Below, piece after piece: positions 28,347 to 36,228 of a DNA stretch of 64,000 nt. Positions within the stretch are counted from its first letter, which is position 1; each line of letters starts with the position of its first letter. The stretch covers positions 1,860,001-1,924,000 of the forward strand of contig NZ_CP011663.1 of assembly GCF_001020205.1 (NCBI RefSeq). Direction: 5' to 3'. The notes below the pieces were generated by a model, which saw only the letters and a program-made list of their open reading frames with translations, did not search any database and was not told the DNA's origin. Source of the stretch: Clostridium sporogenes (lineage in GTDB: Bacteria; Bacillota; Clostridia; Clostridiales; Clostridiaceae). The position numbers were made by a program, and so were the translations under genes.

Positions 28347-30030
28347 CAGAAAAAACGTAATTATTATTGCAATATCCTTAATGATAGTGCTTATAATAGT
28401 TATTTTATTATTTGTCAAAAATATCATAATTGTCAATAAGGTTGAAGAAAAAAGTATAAAAAATGGTGGAAAAGTTGAATATACTGTTAAAGATAATAAA
28501 GCAATTTATGAAGAGGATGAAGATGGTGTTAGGAAAATATATATTACCGTTGCAAAAGATAATAAAAAAAATATGGGTAATTTATATAGATACAGATTTC
28601 ATAATTTTTTAACTCAAAAGGGCAAACCAGAAACAAAACCTAAATTAAATGTACAAGTTGAGTTTGATAGGTCTTCTCCTATAATGGCTGGTTCAGATGT
28701 GAATGCAACTATTGAACCTAAGGGACATGCTACCAGTAGAGCAGCACAAAAATCATATAAAATAAAGCTTTCTAAAAAAGCTGGAAAATGGAAGGGACAA
28801 AGTGTAATAAATCTAAATAAGTGTCCTTATGATTTGACAAGGATAAGAGCAAAGTTAGCTTTTGATTTAATTAAGACAATTCCAGATATTTTTAGTATGA
28901 GAACAGAATTTTTTCAAGTTTATGTTAAGGATTTAGCTGGAGGAAGTAATGAATTTGTAGACCAGGGATTATATACTCAAATTGAGCAACCTAATGAATC
29001 ATATATCAAAAATCATGGACTAGCTCAAGAAGGGTATTTATATAAGGCAGAATTTTTTGAGTTTAATAGATACGCTGACAGAATTAAAAATGTAACTGAT
29101 CCTGCCTATGATAAAGTGGAGTTTAATAAAATATTAAAATGTAGAGGGATAGAAGACCATACTAGATTAATAAAAATGTTAGATGATGTAAACAATTATG
29201 ATCTAAATATTGATGATGTAATAAATAAGCATTTTAATAGAGAAAATTATTTAACTTGGCTTGCTATAAATATTTTAACAGGAAATAGAGATACAACATC
29301 TCAAAACTTCTTGCTTTTTAGTCCCGTTACTTCAGACAAATGGTATTTTATACCTTGGGACTATGATGGTGCTTTTGGATTTGAGTCCCAGGGAGATCAA
29401 AAGGTAGAATTTGCACCTTGGCAAATGGAACCTTTATCTAATTATTGGGGGGTTAAGTTGCATAAGAGGTTTTTATCTAATCCTAAGAATTTAAAAGATT
29501 TAACACAAAAAGTTGAAGAAATATCTAAATATATGTCTAAAGATAAAATAGAGAGCTTAGTTTCTAAATATTATAATGAAACGAATGCTATTATTAAAAG
29601 TCAACCAGATATACAATTTTTGCCGTCAACTGAAGAAAATTATGAAAAAGAGATTAAAAGGTTACCTTTTATTGTTGAAGAAAATAAGAAGAAATTCTAT
29701 GATTCAATGAATACACCAATGCCAATATTTTTAGGTGAACCAAAGGTTGAGGGAAATGAGTATAGGTTTAATTGGGATGAATCCTTTGATTTCAAAGGAA
29801 ATAGTTTAACATATAATTTTACTATTAGTAAAGATCCTAGCTTTAATAATATAGTGTTTAAAAAGGACTCTATAAAAAGCACTTTTATAAATGTTCCTAA
29901 TTTAGAAGGAGGAAAATATTATTGGAAAGTGGAAATTTGCGATTCTAATGGTAGGAAGCAAGTAGCCTTTGATAGTTGTTACGATGGAGATGCTAAATAT
30001 TATGGAGTAAAGGAATTAGAAGTTAAATGA
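28333..30030 (+). CDS. CotH-kinase family protein, membrane-anchored, with C-terminal beta domain
   Basis: 565 residues. An N-terminal anchor (about 8-32) places the rest outside the membrane. Residues about 90-400 form a CotH domain: EPKGHATS near 120, NRDTTSQNF near 318 and FIPWDYDGAFG near 338, matching the conserved asparagine/aspartate motifs of the CotH protein-kinase-like fold. Residues about 455-560 look like a fibronectin III-type domain. CotH of Bacillus phosphorylates spore-coat proteins; homologues also occur with exopolysaccharide loci. Here it may phosphorylate a surface protein or the polymer (inference). Start GTG 28333 with AAAGGAG nine bases before. Confidence 0.8.
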   Translation: MKKISRKNVIIIAISLMIVLIIVILLFVKNIIIVNKVEEKSIKNGGKVEYTVKDNKAIYEEDEDGVRKIYITVAKDNKKNMGNLYRYRFHNFLTQKGKPETKPKLNVQVEFDRSSPIMAGSDVNATIEPKGHATSRAAQKSYKIKLSKKAGKWKGQSVINLNKCPYDLTRIRAKLAFDLIKTIPDIFSMRTEFFQVYVKDLAGGSNEFVDQGLYTQIEQPNESYIKNHGLAQEGYLYKAEFFEFNRYADRIKNVTDPAYDKVEFNKILKCRGIEDHTRLIKMLDDVNNYDLNIDDVINKHFNRENYLTWLAINILTGNRDTTSQNFLLFSPVTSDKWYFIPWDYDGAFGFESQGDQKVEFAPWQMEPLSNYWGVKLHKRFLSNPKNLKDLTQKVEEISKYMSKDKIESLVSKYYNETNAIIKSQPDIQFLPSTEENYEKEIKRLPFIVEENKKKFYDSMNTPMPIFLGEPKVEGNEYRFNWDESFDFKGNSLTYNFTISKDPSFNNIVFKKDSIKSTFINVPNLEGGKYYWKVEICDSNGRKQVAFDSCYDGDAKYYGVKELEVK

Positions 30031-30049
30031 TGAGGGAGTAGGTAAAAAT

Positions 30050-30751
30050 ATGAGAAATGGAGGAAAAAAATTTAGGCATGAATTAAAATATTATATAAAT
30101 TACAATGATTATATTTCAGTAAGGAATAGAATTAAATATGTACTAAAATTGGACCAAAATGCAGATGAAAGTGGAGAATATTTTATTAGAAGTTTATATT
30201 ATGATGATATATATGACAGTGCATTATATGAAAAAAATTTTGGCGTAAATATTAGAAAAAAATATCGTATAAGAATTTATAATATGAGTGATAAGGTAAT
30301 AAAACTTGAAAGAAAAAATAAAGTTGGTCAATATGTTTGTAAAGAAAGCGCCACAATTTCAAGAAAAGAGTATTATGAGATTATTAATGGTAATTATAAA
30401 TCATTAGTTTCTTCAAATCATCCTTTGAAAAGAGATTTTTATTGGGAGATTAAAAATAAAATATTAGCTCCTAAAGTAATTGTGGACTATGATAGAGAAG
30501 CATATGTAGGAAAAATAAGTGAAACTAGAATTACCTTTGATAAAAACTTAAGAGTATCTTATACAGACAATAATATTTTTAATGAAAATATTGCAACTCA
30601 AACCATTATAGCCATGCCAAAGATGATAATGGAAGTGAAATTTAATGAGTTTTTACCTGAAAGTGTACGTAAAATGATCTGTATAGATGCGGAAGATTTG
30701 AGTGCAATTTCTAAGTATGTTTTTTGTAGAGTACAAAAAAATAATATATAA
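30050..30751 (+). CDS. VTC-domain protein (polyphosphate polymerase fold)
   Basis: 233 residues spanning one VTC domain. Basic and acidic strand motifs of the tunnel are visible: FRHELKYYI, FIRSLYYDD, IRKKYRIRIYN, VIKLERKNK and PKMIMEVKFNEFLP. In yeast Vtc4 this fold makes polyphosphate from ATP. In bacteria it is regularly next to DUF4956 and CotH genes, as here, where its function is not established. No membrane segment; it probably acts in the cytosol beside the DUF4956 protein. A GAGG-rich ribosome site is present, 19 bases after the cotH stop. Confidence 0.8.
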   Translation: MRNGGKKFRHELKYYINYNDYISVRNRIKYVLKLDQNADESGEYFIRSLYYDDIYDSALYEKNFGVNIRKKYRIRIYNMSDKVIKLERKNKVGQYVCKESATISRKEYYEIINGNYKSLVSSNHPLKRDFYWEIKNKILAPKVIVDYDREAYVGKISETRITFDKNLRVSYTDNNIFNENIATQTIIAMPKMIMEVKFNEFLPESVRKMICIDAEDLSAISKYVFCRVQKNNI

Positions 30752-30764
30752 ATGGAGGGGAAAC

Positions 30765-31445
30765 ATGGATAAAAGTCTAACTTTTCAAGATATTTTTAAA
30801 AAAAGTTTCACACAAGTAGATCATTTTGGAAAAATACCCATTTCACAAGTAGTTATATGTCTGATAATAACAGCCATTGTAGCATCCTTTATTTTCTATA
30901 TATATAAAGATACTTTTAGAGGCGTAGTATATAGTTATAGTTATAATATTTCATTGTTTGTGATGAGTTTATTAACGTCGTTAATTGTATTAACTATAAG
31001 TTCAAATGTTGCATTATCTTTAGGGATGGTTGGTGCACTTAGTATTGTTAGATTTAGAACTGCAATTAAAGATCCTATGGATGTAATGTATATGTTTTGG
31101 GCCATAACAGTGGGAATAGCTTGTGGTGCAAAAATATATTCCGTGGCTATTTTGGGATCTCTTCTTGTAGGACTAGCTATTAAACTATTAACAAATTATA
31201 AAGTGAAAAACAATACCTATATGTTTATTATACATTATGAAGAAAAAATAAATGAAAAATTAATCGTTACACTTCAAGAAGTACAATATTTTATAAAGTC
31301 TAAATCTATTACAAGAGGGGTCACTGAGATGGCTTTAGAAGTAAAAGTAAAAAATAATAACACAGCATTTGTAAATGAAATATCAGAAATGGAAGGTGTT
31401 ATTGATGCTTCTCTTGTAAGATATAATGGAGATTATGCAGAATAA
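30765..31445 (+). CDS. DUF4956 membrane protein
   Basis: 226 residues with about four membrane segments (within 28-150) and a soluble C-terminal domain. The family hallmark GALSIVRFRTAIKDP, followed by YMFWAITVGIACG, is present near residues 85-120. The start is ATG 30765 after GGAGGGG; the upstream ATG at 30702 lies inside the VTC gene and has no ribosome site. DUF4956 is recurrently paired with VTC proteins and is thought to be its membrane partner, possibly moving or anchoring the product; this is inference. Confidence 0.82.
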   Translation: MDKSLTFQDIFKKSFTQVDHFGKIPISQVVICLIITAIVASFIFYIYKDTFRGVVYSYSYNISLFVMSLLTSLIVLTISSNVALSLGMVGALSIVRFRTAIKDPMDVMYMFWAITVGIACGAKIYSVAILGSLLVGLAIKLLTNYKVKNNTYMFIIHYEEKINEKLIVTLQEVQYFIKSKSITRGVTEMALEVKVKNNNTAFVNEISEMEGVIDASLVRYNGDYAE

Positions 31446-31446
31446 G

Positions 31447-32850
31447 ATGAAAATTAAAATTTGGGTTGTTAATTTATTACTTATAATAATTATTGGGATT
31501 ATAGTAATAATGTTTCTTCATAATAAAAAACGTATAGGTGTTGTAAATAAAGAATTTAAAGTTAATGAATTTAAAGAAAGTAATAGAGTAATAATTAATC
31601 CTTATATGGGGTTAGTTATGGATGCTACTTCGGGCTCTACGGAACAACCTTTTTCTATGGTTTATGCGGGAATATCGTGGAGAGAATTAGAGCCCCAGAA
31701 GGGAAAGTTTAATTTTAATGCAATTGAGAAAAAGATAAAATATAAGTATTGGAAAAGAGATAAAAGCTATGTTATAAGGGTATATATGGATTATCCTTCT
31801 AGTGAAAAACATATGGATATTCCAGATTGGCTGTATAAAGAAATTAAGGGAAAGGGAGTTTGGTATGATAAAGATGGAAATAAAGGATTTGCTCCCGAAT
31901 ATAATAATCCAATACTAATTGATTATCATAGCAAATTAATCAAAGCATTAGGAAAAAGATACGGTAATGATACCTCTGTGGTATTTGTTGAAATAGGAAG
32001 CATTGGTCAATGGGGAGAATGGAATAATTCTATATCAAATATAGAAAATAAATTTCCTAATGCAACTGTAACAGACAAGTATGTCAAACCTTATATACAA
32101 TATTTGGGTAACAAAATTTTATTAATGAGAAGGCCTTTTCAAATAGCAAAAGACAATAAAATGGGATTGTTTAACGATTCCTTTGGTGACAAATTTCAAA
32201 CTAATGATTATTTTTTAAAGTGGATAAATAATGGATATAAAGTTCCTGACAATGAGCAGTATAATCCTGAAATGAATGGATATTGGGAAAAAAGTCCCTC
32301 GGGAGGGGAGTTTGCAAATTATCCAGGAGATATGTATTTAGAGAATAAGAATATTGAAAGTACAATTAATATGATAAAAAATAGTCATACAACTTGGTTA
32401 GGTCCAAGTCATCCTGGATATATAAAATTGCCAAAGGAAAAGAAAAAGAATTTAGATAGTTTGCTAAATATAATAGGTTATAGATACACTATTACAAGAA
32501 TTCAATATTCTTATATAAACTCTCCAGGACAAAGTTTAATTGGAAGTATAGGTATAAAAAATTCTGGGGTTGCACCATTTTACTTTAAGTGGCCAATACA
32601 AGTGATTTTAGAAGATTCTAAAGGGAAGATTGCACAAAAACAAAATTTGAATTATGATATTAGAAATTTACTTCCAGGAAGTATAGATATCCCATTTCAA
32701 ATTCCACTAGATAAAAATTTGTCAGCTGGAACTTATAAACTGAAAGTTTGTATATTAAATCCTGAAACTAATAAACCAGCTATTGAATTTGCAAATTTAA
32801 GCTGTGAAAATAGTAAAATTTGTAATGTAGGTGAAATGAAAGTGAAATGA
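31447..32850 (+). CDS. Secreted/anchored TIM-barrel protein, DUF4832/DUF4874-like
   Basis: 467 residues. N-terminal signal anchor (about 4-25). Residues about 45-340 look like a glycoside-hydrolase-type barrel: NPYMGLVMDA, SWRELEPQKGKFNF, and VFVEIGSIGQWGEW, with a glutamate at the position expected for an acid/base residue. Residues about 365-465 are a beta-sandwich (NSGVAPFYFKWPIQVILED). The pattern fits DUF4874 plus DUF4832. A hydrolase acting on the Pel-like polymer would fill the place of the hydrolase domain missing from PelA, but that is inference. Start chosen at ATG 31447, one base after the previous stop; ATG 31426 and 31435 are also possible. Last gene of the operon. Confidence 0.7.
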   Translation: MKIKIWVVNLLLIIIIGIIVIMFLHNKKRIGVVNKEFKVNEFKESNRVIINPYMGLVMDATSGSTEQPFSMVYAGISWRELEPQKGKFNFNAIEKKIKYKYWKRDKSYVIRVYMDYPSSEKHMDIPDWLYKEIKGKGVWYDKDGNKGFAPEYNNPILIDYHSKLIKALGKRYGNDTSVVFVEIGSIGQWGEWNNSISNIENKFPNATVTDKYVKPYIQYLGNKILLMRRPFQIAKDNKMGLFNDSFGDKFQTNDYFLKWINNGYKVPDNEQYNPEMNGYWEKSPSGGEFANYPGDMYLENKNIESTINMIKNSHTTWLGPSHPGYIKLPKEKKKNLDSLLNIIGYRYTITRIQYSYINSPGQSLIGSIGIKNSGVAPFYFKWPIQVILEDSKGKIAQKQNLNYDIRNLLPGSIDIPFQIPLDKNLSAGTYKLKVCILNPETNKPAIEFANLSCENSKICNVGEMKVK

Positions 32851-33039
32851 ACTAAAATAGATTTAATTTAAGTGTACAAAAGGTAAAAAATATATATAAC
32901 AGATATAAAAATACCATTTAGTAGTTATTAATTTGATGAAATTTAAGATCAACTAGTTTTTTTATAAGTGGAGAAGTAGAGAATTTTAGAAAATATGTGG
33001 TAAAAAATTTTAATTAATAAAATTAATAATTTTTTATAA

Positions 33040-33069
33040 TTGTATAAATTTTACATATATTATATTATA
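33040..33069 (+). promoter_or_regulatory. Promoter of the second tetR gene, overlapping an inverted repeat
   Basis: TTGTAT (33040-33045), 18-base spacer, TATACT (33064-33069). The -10 overlaps the left arm of ATACTCCA (33065-33072) / TGGAGTAT (33088-33095), an 8-bp inverted repeat that could be a repressor site. Confidence 0.5.
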
Positions 33070-33119
33070 CTCCAGAACATTAAGTTTTATGGAGTATAGG
33101 AGGTTAGGAGAGGATAGCC

Positions 33120-33788
33120 ATACATAATACAATAGAAACCAGAGAAAAGCTTTTAATTTCTGCGCAAAATGAGTTTTTGAAATATGGATATGAGAAAGCT
33201 TCCTTAAGAACTATATGTAAAAATGTAGGACTTACAACTGGAGCACTGTATTTTTTCTTTAATAATAAAGAAGATTTATTTGAGTCATTAGTAAAAAAGA
33301 TTGCAAAAAGCTTTAAAGAAATTATTTGCACCTTTGTAGAAAGGGAAAAAGAGAACTACAAAAATATTTTAAATGATAATTGTAAATATATAGACAATTC
33401 TTATTATCATATTGAGCATGAGAGGAAGTTCATGAAGTATATGTATGCTAATAAGAATGCATTTATTCTTTTGGCTATGAAATCACAGGGGTCTTGCTAT
33501 GAGAATTATTATGATGAAGTTCTTCAGTTAGTGGAGGGATTATTTAGAGAATTTTTAGAGATGTATAAGGGCAAAACCAGTAGAAACCCTAATATAAATG
33601 AATATACAATACATTGTTTGGTTTCATGGCGTATGCATTCTTATATTAATGTATTAAATAGTAATTTAACTCTTCATGAGGCACTAACTCAAGCAGAAGT
33701 TATAGCCAATTATGCAGTTGGTGGTTGGAACAGAATAATGAAAAATTCATTTGAAAGTTTAGATTATAATTCTATGCTAGCAACATAA
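33120..33788 (+). CDS. TetR-family regulator with ATA at the expected start position
   Basis: A paralogue of the TetR at 2137. Reading upstream from the first ordinary start (TTG 33177), the frame stays homologous for 19 more codons: HNTIETREKLLISAQNEFL aligns without gaps to the N-terminus of the first TetR, and codon ATA at 33120 aligns with its ATG. AGGAGAGG (33104-33111) sits eight bases before that ATA. No ATG, GTG or TTG exists between the ribosome site and 33177. Either ATA is used, or a G-to-A change removed the start and a protein lacking helix 1 is made from TTG. HTH about residues 25-48; ending VGGWNRIM. Follows the Pel-type operon. Confidence 0.75.
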   Translation: MHNTIETREKLLISAQNEFLKYGYEKASLRTICKNVGLTTGALYFFFNNKEDLFESLVKKIAKSFKEIICTFVEREKENYKNILNDNCKYIDNSYYHIEHERKFMKYMYANKNAFILLAMKSQGSCYENYYDEVLQLVEGLFREFLEMYKGKTSRNPNINEYTIHCLVSWRMHSYINVLNSNLTLHEALTQAEVIANYAVGGWNRIMKNSFESLDYNSMLAT

Positions 33789-33796
33789 CTTTTTAT

Positions 33797-33893
33797 GATG
33801 TGCTAATTTAAGCAGAAGTTATAGCACATTAGTTGATGTCTAGAATAAAATAATAAAAAATTTCACTTGAAAGTATAATTTTATGCTTTCAAG
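33797..33893 (+). pseudogene. Degenerate duplicate of the tetR 3' end
   Basis: The stretch repeats 33678-33783 imperfectly: AAGCAGAAGTTATAGC occurs at 33691-33706 and again at 33810-33825, followed by matching CTTGAAAG and TTATGCT blocks. Stops interrupt the frame. It is either a local duplication or what is left of a second tetR gene after a deletion. Confidence 0.6.
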
Positions 33894-33894
33894 T
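33865..33894 (-). terminator. Hairpin terminator, best read on the minus strand
   Basis: 14-bp stem (33865-33878 with 33881-33894, one G-U). The run AAAAAA just left of it (around 33855-33860) gives a U tract on the minus strand, so it would end leftward transcripts from the padR side. It can also stop tetR transcripts less efficiently. Confidence 0.5.
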
Positions 33895-33905
33895 ATATTT
33901 AACAG

Positions 33906-33925
33906 CACTACATAACAAGTGTTAT
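33906..33925 (-). promoter_or_regulatory. Second copy of the TetR operator
   Basis: Read on the minus strand: ATAACACTTGTTATGTAGT. The palindrome ATAACA-N2-TGTTAT and the right flank GTAGT match the site at 2086-2104 except for one inserted base. No intact gene starts next to it; an AAAGGAAGG ribosome-site-like run near 33983 has no ORF after it. Confidence 0.5.
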
Positions 33926-34075
33926 TGGGAAAAAAGTAAAAATCAGTGAAGAAATAAAGATTTATATTAATAATAAAAAATAAAGGAAGGGCAATCAAAA
34001 ACTTAATTATCTACTATTTACAACTACCCACTTTTATTTTTAAAAAGCTAAATTTAATTTATTTTAAGATATTTT

Positions 34076-34247
34076 TTATACATGTCGTGCTACTTCAAAG
34101 GCATCCCATATAGAAGTCGTGATATTAGTTACTTCCCTTGCGTATTCTAATAAGTACATTTCTTTATCATCAAATTTTAATTTATTATATAGCTCTTTTT
34201 TATTATTATATCTTACAGATAAAATAATAAAATCAGCAGGAATTGTT
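34076..34247 (-). pseudogene. C-terminal remnant of an unidentified gene
   Basis: On the minus strand an open frame of about 55 codons ends in TAA at 34076-34078 and reads as ordinary protein (...DDKEMYLLEYAREVTN... DAFEVARHV). It has no start codon with a ribosome site and is blocked upstream by a stop in frame. It lies 43 bases after padR in the same direction, so padR was once followed by a longer gene. The family was not recognised. Confidence 0.5.
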
Positions 34248-34289
34248 GTTTTTTATGACTTCCTTTTATATGATTCATTTGTAGATAAT

Positions 34290-34598
34290 TTATTCTTTTA
34301 TTTCTTTAAACAATTCATAGGCTTTTTCCTTAGCTTCATTAAGAAGATTTTCACCTAATTGAGTAATTGAATAATATTTTCTTATTTTTCCATCAACATT
34401 TTTGTCTTCAACTTTGAGGGCACCATTTTTCTGTAAATTGTGGAGTATTGGATATAATGTTCCTGCACTAATTTCATAGCCATGTTCCTTAAGTTCTTCT
34501 ATCATCCATGACCCATAAAAAGGCTCTTTTTTAGCATGATGTAATATATGAATATGAATAAATCCTAAAAATAATTTTCTAATAATTTGCTCTTGCAT
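34290..34598 (-). CDS. PadR-family transcriptional regulator
   Basis: 102 residues, minimal PadR: winged helix about 8-80 with the conserved YEISAGTLYPILHNLQKNG turn and YYSITQLGENLL, then a short dimer helix. AGGAGG precedes the ATG. It is divergent from the FetA-like ABC transporter, and the 174-bp gap holds an inverted repeat (34645-34672) as a likely operator. It probably represses itself and perhaps the exporter; the ligand is unknown. The gene following it on its own strand is only a fragment. Confidence 0.9.
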   Translation of the reverse strand: MQEQIIRKLFLGFIHIHILHHAKKEPFYGSWMIEELKEHGYEISAGTLYPILHNLQKNGALKVEDKNVDGKIRKYYSITQLGENLLNEAKEKAYELFKEIKE

Positions 34599-34644
34599 TT
34601 AAATTCCTCCTGTGATATTCTTGGTTTATATTATCGCATTTCGA

Positions 34645-34672
34645 TATCGAGTATATATATCTATATTCGATA
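34645..34672. promoter_or_regulatory. Candidate PadR operator
   Basis: TATCGA (34645-34650) and TCGATA (34667-34672), an inverted pair 16 bases apart; the left arm is part of a self-complementary TCGATATCGA. It is about 50-75 bases before padR and about 100 before fetA. Confidence 0.45.
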
Positions 34673-34772
34673 ATCATTACATTAATTTTATCAGTTCAGT
34701 ATAATACAGTCAACAATAGCACATTATGTTAAATAGATATTAAGTATAATATGAATAAAGGAAGTGAATACA

Positions 34773-35402
34773 ATGAATTTACCATTATTTCAAGGAGAAA
34801 ATATTGTTTATAAAGCTAATTTAATTTATGATAATATAACAATTGAAAGGGGAAAAAGCAATTTTATTGTTGGAGAGAGTGGAAGTGGTAAGAGTACTTT
34901 TTTAAAGTTACTGAATAATTCTATAAGTCCAATTTCAGGAAAGTTGCTGTATAATGGTAAAGCAATTGAAGAATATAATCCTATTATTTTAAGAAGGGAG
35001 GTAAGCTTAGTTTCGCAAGATCCGTTTCTTTTTGATGGTAGTATTTTAGATAATTTTGAAATCTTTTACTCCTTAAGGCAAGAAACTATTCCTAGTAAAG
35101 ATTATATTAGTTATATTGCTAAGCTTTGTGGGGTGAAATTTTCTTTAGATAAAAATACATTTACCCTTTCAGGTGGAGAACGTCAAAGAGTCTATATATC
35201 TATTTTTTTATCATTATGTCCAAAGGTTATATTATTAGATGAGCCTACTTCAGCTTTAGATGAAGAAAATAGTCACAAAATAATGAGAAATATAATAAGT
35301 TTATGTAAAGAAAAAAATATTGATATTGTAATTGTAAGCCATAATAAAAACATTATTAATGAGTTTTGTGAACATAAAATTGAAATTTTAAAGGGGGATT
35401 AA
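34773..35402 (+). CDS. fetA: FetA/YbbL-like ABC transporter ATPase
   Basis: 209 residues, a compact ABC ATPase: Walker A GESGSGKST near residue 30, signature LSGGERQR, Walker B VILLDEPTSALD, and a switch histidine in VIVSHNKN. With the FetB-like permease immediately downstream (2 bases) it forms a FetAB-type exporter; in E. coli FetAB exports iron and raises resistance to peroxide. The start is ATG 34773 after AAAGGAAGTG, not the ATG at 34764 that overlaps the ribosome site. Divergent padR is the likely regulator. Confidence 0.82.
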   Translation: MNLPLFQGENIVYKANLIYDNITIERGKSNFIVGESGSGKSTFLKLLNNSISPISGKLLYNGKAIEEYNPIILRREVSLVSQDPFLFDGSILDNFEIFYSLRQETIPSKDYISYIAKLCGVKFSLDKNTFTLSGGERQRVYISIFLSLCPKVILLDEPTSALDEENSHKIMRNIISLCKEKNIDIVIVSHNKNIINEFCEHKIEILKGD

Positions 35403-35404
35403 AT

Positions 35405-36175
35405 ATGCAAGGAGTAGTTGCGCTAAGCATTTTTCAGTTTTCTCTTATTTATTTACTTCTAATTATAGTATTGATTATAATGAAAAAATCAAAAATTAAT
35501 GAAACTAAACTTCTTTTAGTTGCAAGTTTAAGAATGTCAATTCAACTTATAATTGTAGGATATATACTTCAATATATGTTTAGTAATCCCAATCCTATAT
35601 TTACTGTAAGTTTTCTTATACTTATGATAATGTTTTCTATTGAAAGAGTAATTAAAAGCAGAAAAGATTTAAACTATAATTTTAAAATTGCAATTGGAGT
35701 TTCTTTAACATGTTCAGGATTATTTGTTTTATTTTTCTTTGTCACTGTAGTGGTAAAGAAATCTATATTCAACCCTCAATATACTATACCATTAGCAGGT
35801 ATGATAATAGGTAACGCTATGACTGGAATAAATATTGGAATAAAAAGCTTTATGGACTCCATAGGAAAGGAAAAAAATAGAATTAATGCTTTAATCAATT
35901 TAGGTATAGAACCTAAAGATATTTTAAGACCTTTCATTAATAATTCCTTAGAAACAGCTCTAATTCCTACACTAAATTCTATGCTAGGAATGGGAATAAT
36001 ATTTTTACCAGGAATGATGACAGGTCAAATACTATCTGGTACATTACCTATTACAGCAATTATGTATCAAATAGCAATTATGATTGCAATTTGTACTTCT
36101 GTTTGTGCAACAGTGTTTTTGTCTTTAAATTTAGGATATAAGTCTTTATATAATAATAGAAAACAATTTCTATAG
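35405..36175 (+). CDS. fetB: FetB/YbbM-like ABC transporter permease (UPF0014)
   Basis: 256 residues, about six to seven membrane segments. Family marks: LLLVASLRMSIQLIIVGYIL near the N-terminus and the C-terminal GMGIIFLPGMMTGQILSG block, both typical of the UPF0014/FetB permeases. It starts three bases after the ATPase stop with AAGGGGGA upstream. Iron or metal export is inferred from the family; the Gram-positive members are little studied. Confidence 0.88.
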   Translation: MQGVVALSIFQFSLIYLLLIIVLIIMKKSKINETKLLLVASLRMSIQLIIVGYILQYMFSNPNPIFTVSFLILMIMFSIERVIKSRKDLNYNFKIAIGVSLTCSGLFVLFFFVTVVVKKSIFNPQYTIPLAGMIIGNAMTGINIGIKSFMDSIGKEKNRINALINLGIEPKDILRPFINNSLETALIPTLNSMLGMGIIFLPGMMTGQILSGTLPITAIMYQIAIMIAICTSVCATVFLSLNLGYKSLYNNRKQFL

Positions 36176-36228
36176 GCTAAATAAAAATCTAAATTTTTGA
36201 TATAATACTCACATAAGGAAGTGATGTT

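Noticed and set aside
34119..34358. 79-codon plus-strand frame near padR
   Set aside because: Its translation is Leu/Phe/Ser-rich low complexity, and the opposite strand holds padR and a readable gene remnant.
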